Shown here: positions 8,326 to 15,021 of the stretch, in pieces
How positions within the stretch are numbered: position 1 is the first letter of the stretch
How the letters are laid out: each line of letters opens with the position of its first letter
DNA from: JBJENW01 sp051880395
GTDB lineage: Bacteria; Bacillota; Clostridia; Lachnospirales; Lachnospiraceae
Reading direction: 5' to 3'
Assembly: GCA_051880395.1 (NCBI GenBank)
Contig: JBJENW010000094.1
Coordinates: forward strand, 1 to 19,225
DNA: 19,225 nt
Position numbers and translations under genes: made by a program
Notes under the pieces: generated by a model
Seen by the model: only the letters and a program-made list of their open reading frames with translations
What the model was told of the DNA's origin: nothing
Databases searched by the model: none

Positions 8326-8339
8326 TGTAATCGTTTACT
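8326..8339. promoter_or_regulatory. LacI-family-type operator B
   Basis: TGTAATCGTTTACT matches the same palindrome with one end mismatch. Its centre is 114 bp from operator A. The AATCG core is shared with operators E and F of the other operon. Confidence 0.6.
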
Positions 8340-8407
8340 CCCGCTTTTATCAATGCTTTTCGTGTATTTCCTATTGTTTTTACCTGTATTTATTTCCTTG
8401 TAATTAT

Positions 8408-8421
8408 TGTAAACGTTTTCA
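8408..8421. promoter_or_regulatory. LacI-family-type operator C
   Basis: TGTAAACGTTTTCA is a 14-bp near-palindrome, 82 bp beyond operator B and about 55 bp past the stop of the lacI gene at 8477-9553. With A and B it makes a three-site array over about 210 bp. Confidence 0.65.
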
Positions 8422-8476
8422 TATTTACTTGTTTTCATGAAGCACATAAACTGTATCATGCGTGTCCTGACACATT

Positions 8477-9553
8477 TTAGATATAATATATATCCCCGCT
8501 TACGTTTTCCGCGGTTGTACAGCTTTCCCGAACCATCAGTTTCCCTTCCAGTTCCATTCGGACAATGGCTTTGTGACCACCATTTAGGCGATCCAGTAAA
8601 AGATTGATCGCAAATTTTCCCATTTCTTCTTTCGGCAGCTGTACAGTCGTCAGCATCGGCTTTATATATTGTGCCTCATCGATATCATCGCTCGAAATGA
8701 TCGAAGGCGAATAATAACGGTTTTTGTAACGACTCAGGCATTTCAACATACCGATCGCGATCATATCGTTCGCACAATAGATTGCCGTTGGCGGATCCGT
8801 TTGCTGAATCAGCCACTCCATGACCCGGTAGCCATCCACTTCGGTGTGTTCCGTCTCAATAATATAATTGATATCCAGATCAATATTATGTTGAAACAGC
8901 GTATCCTGATACCCCTTATAGCGTGACTCATTATGGCAGCCTCCCGCATATCCGATTCGACGATGTCCCAACTGAATCAGATACTCGACTGCCATGGACG
9001 CGATCTTCTTTCCGTCACATAGGATTTCGTCCACCAGATAGTTTGTAGAATTCCGATTCACTGAAACAATCCCGCGATATCGACCTGCCAGCTTTTTTAA
9101 GACAATTTCATTGCATTTTCCAATGATGATGAGCCCGTCACTCTTTTGATTTTGTTTCTCTTCCATCTCTTCCAGTATTTTGTCAATATTTTCCAAACGG
9201 CATTTTTTATCATTTGAAAAAATCGGCTGATGAAATACCTTCAATAAAATACACGAGTGTTTATGAATTTCACTCTCCATGATATGAAGCAGCTCGCTAA
9301 AAAAAGGATCGTTATGCATACTGTCCGTACGCGTCAGCAAAATGTCCACATACCAGATTTTCTGTTCCATGCTGACGATTCCTTTTTTCAAATTTCGAGC
9401 TGCCTCATTCGGCATATAGTTCATTTCACGCGCAATCTTCCAGATTCTTTCCCTCAGTTCTTGGGATGAACACTTATATTCCGAATTATTCAAGACTCTG
9501 GAAACTGTTGCGGTAGAAACACCTGCTTTTTTTGCAATTTCTTTTATGGACAT
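8477..9553 (-). CDS. LacI-family transcriptional regulator (copy 1)
   Basis: This is a DNA-binding regulator of 358 aa. The N-terminal LacI helix-turn-helix is clear (IKEIAKKAGVSTATVSRVLN, residues 3-22). The hinge sequence NEAARNLKKG carries the leucine that LacI-type hinge helices insert at the central CpG of their operators. The rest is a periplasmic-binding-protein-like effector domain with GLIIIGKC, VSVNRN, LGHRRIGYAGG, AIYCANDMIAIGML and SSDD. It ends in YYI, like copy 2 at 13766-14842, with near-identical DNA-binding heads and high similarity throughout. The ATG at 9553 follows GAGGGG. It lies 73 bases after cysA, without a strong terminator between them, so it may be the last gene of the sulfate operon. 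Central-CG palindromes flank both transport operons and are likely targets. The effector is unknown; a sulfur compound or an organosulfur substrate is inferred. Confidence 0.93.
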   Translation of the reverse strand: MSIKEIAKKAGVSTATVSRVLNNSEYKCSSQELRERIWKIAREMNYMPNEAARNLKKGIVSMEQKIWYVDILLTRTDSMHNDPFFSELLHIMESEIHKHSCILLKVFHQPIFSNDKKCRLENIDKILEEMEEKQNQKSDGLIIIGKCNEIVLKKLAGRYRGIVSVNRNSTNYLVDEILCDGKKIASMAVEYLIQLGHRRIGYAGGCHNESRYKGYQDTLFQHNIDLDINYIIETEHTEVDGYRVMEWLIQQTDPPTAIYCANDMIAIGMLKCLSRYKNRYYSPSIISSDDIDEAQYIKPMLTTVQLPKEEMGKFAINLLLDRLNGGHKAIVRMELEGKLMVRESCTTAENVSGDIYYI

Positions 9554-9626
9554 TCCTTTTCCCCTCTTTCCTATTGTTTTTATATGTTATTTAGGCAAAA
9601 AAAATTTGCAGTACCAAGGATTTCTT

Positions 9627-10688
9627 CTAAATGTAGAAGAGATCCTTTTCCTGCATAGCTGCATTTTCCTGTAAATATGTCTTATGTTCATCAAATATGT
9701 ATAATCGATAGATCAAAACGTGCATTTTGTCTCCAACCGCAACCAGCTCTTTTTCCATGGAACGCTCTGCGGTAATCGGAATACCTTTTACGTTGATCGT
9801 AAGCTCCAGATGATTTCCCCGAAAGATGATATCCTCCACAATTCCTTCTTCTGCGGCACTCTCATACTGCTGCATATGTCCGTATCGCGTCACCTTCACA
9901 AATTCCGGTCGAATCACTGCACGATCGGCCCCTGCTACTTTCTCAAAGCCTGTTAATTTTTCATACTCCGAGACCACAGAAGAACGTCCGATAAATTGAG
10001 CCACAAACGGCGTATCCGGTGCTTTATAAATCTCTACGGGGGTTCCCGTCTGCTCAATTTTGCCTTTATTTGTCACAATGATCTCATCCGCAACTTCTAC
10101 CGCTTCATCCTGATCGTGTGTCACAAAAATACTTGTAATCCCCACTTTGTGAATCGTCTCTTTCAACCAGTTTCGAAGTTCCGAACGTACCTTTGCGTCA
10201 ATTGCCGCAAACGGTTCGTCTAACAGCAGCACTTGCGGGTTTGGCGCTAACGCCCTTGCAAACGCCACCCGCTGTCTCTGTCCGCCGGAGAGCTGACTCG
10301 GGTAGCGCTTTTCAAACCCTTTTAACCCAATCAGCTCGATCAACTCCATCACACGTTCATGAATCTTTCTTTTCTCCCATTTTTGAACTTTTAGCCCGAA
10401 TGCAATATTGTCATACACCGTTTTATAGCGAAACAGTGCATAATTCTGAAATACAAATCCGACGCCGCGCTCGCTTGCAGCCGTCCCATTGACTACTTTC
10501 CCATCAATCCGGATTTCACCGCTATCCGGCTGTTCTAAGCCTGCGATCATACGTAAGATTGTTGTTTTTCCACTTCCACTCGGTCCAAGGAGGCCAACCA
10601 GTTTTCCTTTTTCGATTCCAAAACTGACATTGTTCGATGCCTGAAAATCTCCAAATTTTTTATTGATATTTTTTAATTCTACATACAT
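9627..10688 (-). CDS. cysA: Sulfate/thiosulfate ABC transporter ATPase CysA
   Basis: This is the ATP-hydrolysing subunit of the sulfate importer. Walker A GPSGSGKTT is at residues 35-43, LSGGQRQR at 133-140, Walker B LLLDEPF at 154-160, D-loop AAIDAKV next, and switch His191 in VTHDQDEA. The C-terminal domain, with AVIRPEFVKV and GIVEDIIFRGN, is of the CysA/TOBE kind. The length of 353 aa is typical. ATG at 10688 starts 2 bases after the cysW stop and is served by GGAGG within the cysW end, indicating tight coupling. CysT and CysW lie directly upstream. A close paralog at 7040-8101 serves another permease, and the two could be partly interchangeable. Confidence 0.95.
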   Translation of the reverse strand: MYVELKNINKKFGDFQASNNVSFGIEKGKLVGLLGPSGSGKTTILRMIAGLEQPDSGEIRIDGKVVNGTAASERGVGFVFQNYALFRYKTVYDNIAFGLKVQKWEKRKIHERVMELIELIGLKGFEKRYPSQLSGGQRQRVAFARALAPNPQVLLLDEPFAAIDAKVRSELRNWLKETIHKVGITSIFVTHDQDEAVEVADEIIVTNKGKIEQTGTPVEIYKAPDTPFVAQFIGRSSVVSEYEKLTGFEKVAGADRAVIRPEFVKVTRYGHMQQYESAAEEGIVEDIIFRGNHLELTINVKGIPITAERSMEKELVAVGDKMHVLIYRLYIFDEHKTYLQENAAMQEKDLFYI

Positions 10689-10690
10689 GG

Positions 10691-11512
10691 TCAGCTCTCC
10701 TCCTTTTTCCCTTTATACTCCAAGACACTCCGCAAGACCAAAATCACGATCGCCATGATGACTAAAACAGACGATACTGCAAACGCCGGTACATACTGAA
10801 ATTCATTAAATAAAATTTCCACGTGCAACGGAAGTGTATTCGTCTTTCCCCTTAGATGTCCGGATATAACAGATACTGCGCCAAACTCTCCCATCGCACG
10901 GGCTGTACACAGCACAATTCCGTATAAAAGTGCCCATTTGATATGCGGAAATGTGATTTTTCGAAAAATCGTCCATCCACTCGCTCCCATAAGGGCTGCC
11001 GCTTCTTCTTCATCTGTTCCCACAGTTTCCAGTACTGGAATCAGTTCTCGTGAGACAAATGGAAATGTGACAAAAATGGTTGCCAGAATAATTCCCGGAA
11101 CCGCAAATACAATTTTTACTCCCATTGACTGTAAATATGGATACAACACACTTTGGCGTCCAAACAATAATAAGTAGATCAGACCGGCGATAATCGGAGA
11201 TACTGTAACCGGAATATCAATCAATGTGGTAAGTACCTTTTTCCCTCGGAATTTGAATCTCGTAAGAAGCCATGCCGCAAACAGACCAAAAAACGTGTTT
11301 AACACAACAGCTGCTACGGTTGCCTCCACGGTTAATTTGATCGCGCTAAGCGTATAAGAATCTGTCACCGCCTTTTTGTACATTGCGAAGCCATCGCGAA
11401 ACGCCTCCTGAAAAACAACGATCAGCGGCAAAAGGAGCATAACCCCTAAAAACAGGATCGTTCCCGCCACCAAAAGAATCGGGATCACACCCTTCGGTTT
11501 TACTCGTTTCAT
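10691..11512 (-). CDS. cysW: Sulfate ABC transporter permease CysW
   Basis: This is the second of the two membrane subunits of the sulfate importer. From the ATG at 11512 it has 273 aa with about six hydrophobic segments (the first at residues 10-34). The EAA loop is at about 168-197 (EEEAAALMGASGW through FPHIKWALLYG). The MGEFGAVSVISGHLRGKTNTLPL stretch is characteristic of CysW. The ATG overlaps the last base of the cysT stop (TAATG), with GAGGAGG inside the cysT end. A longer frame from 11590 would overlap cysT by 79 bases and add a non-homologous leader, so I reject that start. Confidence 0.95.
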   Translation of the reverse strand: MKRVKPKGVIPILLVAGTILFLGVMLLLPLIVVFQEAFRDGFAMYKKAVTDSYTLSAIKLTVEATVAAVVLNTFFGLFAAWLLTRFKFRGKKVLTTLIDIPVTVSPIIAGLIYLLLFGRQSVLYPYLQSMGVKIVFAVPGIILATIFVTFPFVSRELIPVLETVGTDEEEAAALMGASGWTIFRKITFPHIKWALLYGIVLCTARAMGEFGAVSVISGHLRGKTNTLPLHVEILFNEFQYVPAFAVSSVLVIMAIVILVLRSVLEYKGKKEES

Positions 11513-12363
11513 TATGCCTCGCCTCCTCTCAAAATCCGATTGGTACGCGCCTGTACCAGATTTACCAAAAATAAAATCAAGAATGAACACAAAAGCATCA
11601 CCATCGCGATCGCGGATGCAGAGGCATAATCATATTCCTGCAGCTGGGACATAATGATCAGCGGTGTGATTTCTGTTTTATACGGCATATTTCCCGCGAT
11701 AAAAACAACGCTTCCATATTCTCCCAGGCATCGTCCAAATGCCAGTCCTGCACCTGTCAGAAGCGCCGGCAGAACCTCTGGGAAAATTACCTGCCAAAAA
11801 ATGGTGATCGGTTTTGCTCCCAGAGAACTCGCCGCCTCCTCATAGGAACTGTCCATTTTTTCTAAGACTGGCTGCACTGCGCGAACGACAAACGGAATTC
11901 CGATAAAGACCAACGCCACCGTGATTCCGGCCTTTGTATAAGCGATCTTAATCCCAAATTTTGCAAAAAAAGATCCGATCAAACCTGTATCCGCTGTCAA
12001 TGAAGTCAAAGCAATACCGGCTACCGCCGTCGGCAGTGCAAACGGCAGTTCGATCATGCCGTCTAAGATTTTTCGCCCCGGAATGTCATAACGCACTAAC
12101 ACCCATGCTGTCATAAGTCCCATCACTGCATTGATCACCGTTGCCACAAATGCCGTGGTAAAGCTAACATAAAAACTTGCAAGTACTCGTTTACTTGTGA
12201 TAATCTCCCAGATTTCCTTTGGCTGAAGTCCGGCTGTATAAATAACCAGTGTCGCTAACGGGATCAATACGATCACACTCAGCATTGAAATCGTTATCCC
12301 CATCGACAATCCAAATCCCGGGATCACTCTTTTGTTTTTTACGCGTTTTTTTGTGTTCTTCAT
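11512..12363 (-). CDS. cysT: Sulfate ABC transporter permease CysT (CysU)
   Basis: This is the first membrane subunit of the sulfate importer, pairing with CysW. It has 283 aa with a basic N-terminus and about six hydrophobic segments (the first at residues 19-41). The ELPFALPTAVAGIALTSL segment is typical of CysT. The EAA loop is at about 175-204 (EEAASSLGAKPITIFW through LLTG), followed by GEYGSVVFIAGNMP. It starts 13 bases after the sbp stop and shares its last base with the cysW start, so both permeases are made from one message in coupled fashion. Confidence 0.95.
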   Translation of the reverse strand: MKNTKKRVKNKRVIPGFGLSMGITISMLSVIVLIPLATLVIYTAGLQPKEIWEIITSKRVLASFYVSFTTAFVATVINAVMGLMTAWVLVRYDIPGRKILDGMIELPFALPTAVAGIALTSLTADTGLIGSFFAKFGIKIAYTKAGITVALVFIGIPFVVRAVQPVLEKMDSSYEEAASSLGAKPITIFWQVIFPEVLPALLTGAGLAFGRCLGEYGSVVFIAGNMPYKTEITPLIIMSQLQEYDYASASAIAMVMLLCSFLILFLVNLVQARTNRILRGGEA

Positions 12364-12376
12364 GATTCTTCAACCC

Positions 12377-13420
12377 TTACTTTTCATAAATCTGATCAAA
12401 AATTCCTCCATCTGCAAAATGTTCTTCCTGCGCTTTATCCCATCCGCCGAAATCATCGATTGTCACCAGATTGACATCCAGATTAAAGGTATCTTTGTAT
12501 TCTTTTAAAATATCTGGATCTGACGGACGATAGAAATTATCCCCTGCAATCCGCTGTCCCTCATCAGAATACAGATAATTCAGATACTCCGTTGCCACAT
12601 CTCTGGTTCCTCTGTTATCCACAACGTCATCTACAACCGCTACTGATGGCTGTGCCAGAATGCTGATACTCGGTGTAACGATCTCATAATCATCCGGTGC
12701 ATCTTTTAAAGAAAGATACGCTTCATTTTCCCATGCCAAAAGGACATCGCCCTGCCCGTTCTCTACAAATGATGTCGTTGATCCACGCGCGCCGGAATCA
12801 AGAACCAGAACATTCTGATATAATTTCTTCATAAAGTCTTTGATCTTTGTTTCATCCCCGCCAAATTTTTTGTCTGCAAATGCCCATGCGGCAAGGTAAT
12901 TCCATCTCGCGCCGCCGGAAGTCTTTGGATTCGGTGTGATCACACCGACACCTTCTTTTACAATATCATCCCAATCCTGAATGTTCTTTGGATTTCCTTT
13001 TCGAACCAAAAATACGATTGTTGAAGTATACGGTGCACTGTCATCCGGAAATTCCTCTTTCCATCCTTCTTCGATCAATCCTGCATCCTGAACAGCCTTC
13101 ACATCATATTCCAGTGCTAACGTTACCACATCCGCCTCTAGTCCATTGGCAACCTCAAGTGCCTGTTTTCCAGAACCACCGTGTGATTGTGTCACTTCCA
13201 CATCCTGTCCTTTTTCCTCTTTCCAATGTTTTGCGAATGCTTTATTATACTGCTCATACAGCTCTCTCGTCGGATCATAAGAAACGTTTGTAAGTGTTAC
13301 CTGATCACTGTCTGCTGCTGTGGTCTTATCTCCTGTTGCTTTATTTCCGCATCCTGCCAAAAGTCCTACTGTCAAAACGACTGTCAAACCTGCTGCTAAT
13401 ACTTTTTTTCCTTTTTTCAT
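12377..13420 (-). CDS. sbp: Sulfate-binding lipoprotein Sbp
   Basis: This is the extracellular lipoprotein that captures sulfate (possibly thiosulfate) for CysTWA. The signal peptide ends in the lipobox LLAGC (Cys24). The mature protein shows the Sbp/CysP signature almost unbroken: NVSYDPTRELYEQYNKAF, SHGGSGKQ, EADVVTLALEYDV, TSTIVFLVRKGNPK, ITPNPKTSGGARWNYLAAW, VLDSGARGSTTSFVE and YRPSDPDI, ending HFADGGIFDQI. At 347 aa it has the usual family length. It is the first gene of its operon, with a promoter and three operators upstream. The start at 13420 follows an AGAAGGG leader. Because the residues flanking the ligand site follow the Gram-negative sulfate-binding protein so closely, sulfate as ligand is more secure here than the ligand of the SsuA-like proteins. 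Confidence 0.96.
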   Translation of the reverse strand: MKKGKKVLAAGLTVVLTVGLLAGCGNKATGDKTTAADSDQVTLTNVSYDPTRELYEQYNKAFAKHWKEEKGQDVEVTQSHGGSGKQALEVANGLEADVVTLALEYDVKAVQDAGLIEEGWKEEFPDDSAPYTSTIVFLVRKGNPKNIQDWDDIVKEGVGVITPNPKTSGGARWNYLAAWAFADKKFGGDETKIKDFMKKLYQNVLVLDSGARGSTTSFVENGQGDVLLAWENEAYLSLKDAPDDYEIVTPSISILAQPSVAVVDDVVDNRGTRDVATEYLNYLYSDEGQRIAGDNFYRPSDPDILKEYKDTFNLDVNLVTIDDFGGWDKAQEEHFADGGIFDQIYEK

Positions 13421-13468
13421 TGTTGTTCCCTTCTTTCATAAAATTTCGCTTACGCTTTGTTGTATCTA

Positions 13469-13498
13469 TTTATACACTATATTTCCGATTAATTTCCA
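13469..13498 (-). promoter_or_regulatory. Predicted promoter of the sulfate transporter operon
   Basis: On the minus strand TGGAAA (13493-13498) and TATAAA (13469-13474) are separated by 18 bases, with the start expected near 13462. The block from the operator through TATAAATA aligns with the one at 8173-8218 over about 48 bases with a single one-base gap. Confidence 0.55.
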
Positions 13499-13508
13499 GG
13501 GGTATTTT

Positions 13509-13522
13509 TGAAAACGTTTACA
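13509..13522. promoter_or_regulatory. LacI-family-type operator D
   Basis: TGAAAACGTTTACA is a central-CG near-palindrome centred about 53 bp upstream of the predicted start, the same placement as operator A in the other operon. Confidence 0.68.
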
Positions 13523-13560
13523 TTTTCTTTCCGATTCTTCATTATTTTTGTCTTTTTTTC

Positions 13561-13596
13561 CATTTTTTTACATTATTTTTTTCATTTTTTTACATT
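13561..13596. repeat. 14-bp direct repeat, 22-bp period
   Basis: CATTTTTTTACATT occurs at 13561-13574 and again at 13583-13596. It lies between operators D and E, and its TTTACAT end resembles an operator half-site. It may simply reflect the T-rich composition. Confidence 0.45.
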
Positions 13597-13611
13597 TCTT
13601 TTTTATTTTTT

Positions 13612-13625
13612 TGTAATCGTTTACC
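13612..13625. promoter_or_regulatory. LacI-family-type operator E
   Basis: TGTAATCGTTTACC matches the shared palindrome with one end mismatch, 103 bp from operator D. Confidence 0.6.
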
Positions 13626-13700
13626 TCTATATTTTTCCTGTATTTTGTCTCTTTTTTCTCCTTTTTTATCTTTATTTTTTCTCTCTTTTCATCGTTTTTT

Positions 13701-13714
13701 TGTAATCGTTTACA
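13701..13714. promoter_or_regulatory. LacI-family-type operator F
   Basis: TGTAATCGTTTACA is one base from a perfect palindrome and is the best match of the six. It lies 89 bp beyond operator E and 10 bases before the A19 tract of the lacI terminator. Confidence 0.7.
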
Positions 13715-13723
13715 TTTCTTTTC

Positions 13724-13765
13724 AAAAAAAAAAAAAAAAAAACAGCTCTTTCAAAGCTGTTTTTT
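13724..13765 (-). terminator. Intrinsic terminator of lacI copy 2
   Basis: An 11-bp stem (13737-13747 with 13755-13765) with a 7-base loop begins directly after the TAG of the lacI gene. On the minus strand it is followed by an unbroken run of T (A19 at 13724-13742 on the + strand, six of which are also in the stem). It should isolate this lacI gene from the sulfate operon. Confidence 0.85.
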
Positions 13766-14842
13766 CTATATATAATATACCATTCCATTGGCATTTTCCA
13801 CAGAGGAACAACTTTCCCGAATCATAAGTTTTCCTTCTAATTCGGTTCTAACGATCGCCTTATGTCCGCCCTCTAAACGATCCAAAAGCAGATAGATCGC
13901 AAAACGCCCCATTTCTTCCTTCGGGAGCCGAACCGTCGTCAGCATCGGTTTTGTATACTGCGCTTCCTCGATATCGTCACTCGAAACAATGGACGGAGAA
14001 TAATACCGATTCTTATACCTGTTCAGGCTTTTGAGCATCCCAATGGCAATCATATCATTTGCACAATAAATTGCCGTTGGCGGATCATTCTGTTGAATCA
14101 TCCACTCCATGACCCGGTATCCTTCTACTTCCGTATGCTCTGTTTCAATCACATATGTAATATCCATGTCTATATTATATTTAAATAACGTATCCTGATA
14201 TCCTTTATATCGCGATTCATTGTGGCAGTCTCCCACATACGCAATCCTTCGATGCCCCAGCTGAATCAAATATTCCACTGCCATCGACGCAATACGTTTT
14301 CCATCACAAAGTACTTCATCCACTAAATAATTGGTAGAATTTCGATTTACAGATACAATTCCACGATACTTTCCGGATAATCTTTTTAAAACCATTCCAT
14401 TACATTTTCCGATAATGATCAGCCCGTCACTTTTTTGTTCTCGCTCCTGCATCATTTCTTCTATCATTCTATCAATATCTTCCATCTGACATTTTTTTTC
14501 GCTCGAAAACAATGGTTGATGAAAGATTTTCACCAAAATGCAACAATGTCTATGAATCTCGCTCTCGATAATATGAAGCAGCTCGCTAAAAAATGGATCC
14601 CTGTGCGTACTATCTGTACGTGTCAGCAAAATATCGATATACCATGTCTTCTGACCAGTATTTGTAATTCCTTTTTTCAAATTTCGTGCTGCTTCATTCG
14701 GCATATAATTCATTTCTCGTGCAATCTGCCAGATCTTATCTCGCAGTTCTTCGGAAGAACACCTGTATTCCGGATTATTCAGTACACGGGAAACTGTTGC
14801 AGTAGACACGCCCGCCTTTTCTGCAATTTTTTTTATTGACAC
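13766..14842 (-). CDS. LacI-family transcriptional regulator (copy 2)
   Basis: This is a regulator of 358 aa, paralogous and equal in length to the one at 8477-9553. The helix-turn-helix is IKKIAEKAGVSTATVSRVLN with the same recognition segment, and the hinge NEAARNLKKG is identical. Both proteins should therefore bind the same central-CG palindromes. The effector domain is also similar (LGHRRIAYVGDCHNESRYKG, AIYCANDMIAIGML), with scattered changes that could shift ligand preference. The start is GTG at 14842, 5 bases after GAGGTG; the ATG just upstream runs straight into a stop. Unlike copy 1 it has its own promoter (TTGACA-17-TATCAT) and a strong terminator, so it is probably expressed alone. 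It lies directly upstream of the operator array of the sulfate operon. Confidence 0.93.
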   Translation of the reverse strand: MSIKKIAEKAGVSTATVSRVLNNPEYRCSSEELRDKIWQIAREMNYMPNEAARNLKKGITNTGQKTWYIDILLTRTDSTHRDPFFSELLHIIESEIHRHCCILVKIFHQPLFSSEKKCQMEDIDRMIEEMMQEREQKSDGLIIIGKCNGMVLKRLSGKYRGIVSVNRNSTNYLVDEVLCDGKRIASMAVEYLIQLGHRRIAYVGDCHNESRYKGYQDTLFKYNIDMDITYVIETEHTEVEGYRVMEWMIQQNDPPTAIYCANDMIAIGMLKSLNRYKNRYYSPSIVSSDDIEEAQYTKPMLTTVRLPKEEMGRFAIYLLLDRLEGGHKAIVRTELEGKLMIRESCSSVENANGMVYYI

Positions 14843-14878
14843 AATCTCACCTCATTCTACCTATCCTACTTGTTTTAT

Positions 14879-14907
14879 ATGATAAAATGGATTTTTGTTT
14901 TTGTCAA
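14879..14907 (-). promoter_or_regulatory. Promoter of lacI copy 2
   Basis: On the minus strand a perfect TTGACA (14902-14907) and TATCAT (14879-14884) are separated by 17 bases, with the start expected near 14872 and a leader of about 30 bases. No central-CG palindrome overlaps it, so strong autoregulation is not evident. Confidence 0.75.
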
Positions 14908-14973
14908 GCTTATACAAATGCGGACGTTTCTTTTTCTACGCGAACCATGCTTTCTTCGAGGAGTTTTGTTATG

Positions 14974-15005
14974 AAAAGCACATACACGTTTTCTTGTGTA
15001 TGTGC
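14974..15005 (-). terminator. Intrinsic terminator of ilvE
   Basis: A perfect 10-bp stem (14978-14987 with 14996-15005) with an 8-base loop is followed on the minus strand by TTTT. It lies 16 bases past the ilvE stop. The short T run makes it moderate in predicted strength. Confidence 0.75.
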
Positions 15006-15021
15006 CATAAACGTTCTGGTA

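Larger units (their letters stand above)
8102..8476. other. Intergenic control region of the organosulfur operon
   Basis: This 375-bp stretch holds a predicted promoter, three palindromic operators and an untranslated leader of about 65 bases. Outside these it is strongly T-rich on the + strand. I see no riboswitch fold and no clear intrinsic terminator after the lacI stop at 8477. The only hairpin there is a small imperfect one around 8459-8475 without a T run. Transcription may therefore read through from lacI into the uptake operon. Confidence 0.6.
13421..13765. other. Intergenic control region of the sulfate operon
   Basis: This 345-bp stretch contains, from the sbp side, the promoter, operators D, E and F, a pair of short direct repeats and the terminator of the upstream lacI gene. 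Between these elements it is almost pure pyrimidine on the + strand, with many T runs. I see no further gene or structured leader. Confidence 0.6.

Noticed and set aside
12191..12373. 60-aa minus-strand frame overlapping the start of cysT
   Set aside because: It is an out-of-frame shadow of cysT, which is secure from family match and spacing.
13294..13827. 177-aa + strand frame across the sulfate operon control region
   Set aside because: It is a Phe/Leu/Ser-rich translation of a T-rich intergenic stretch and the ends of two minus-strand genes, without a start signal or family features.
15006..15018. CATAAACGTTCTG, a weak match to the LacI-type palindrome near the ilvE stop
   Set aside because: Only the AAACGTT core matches, the ends do not, and it is about 100 bp from the lacI promoter. 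It was not counted with the six good sites.
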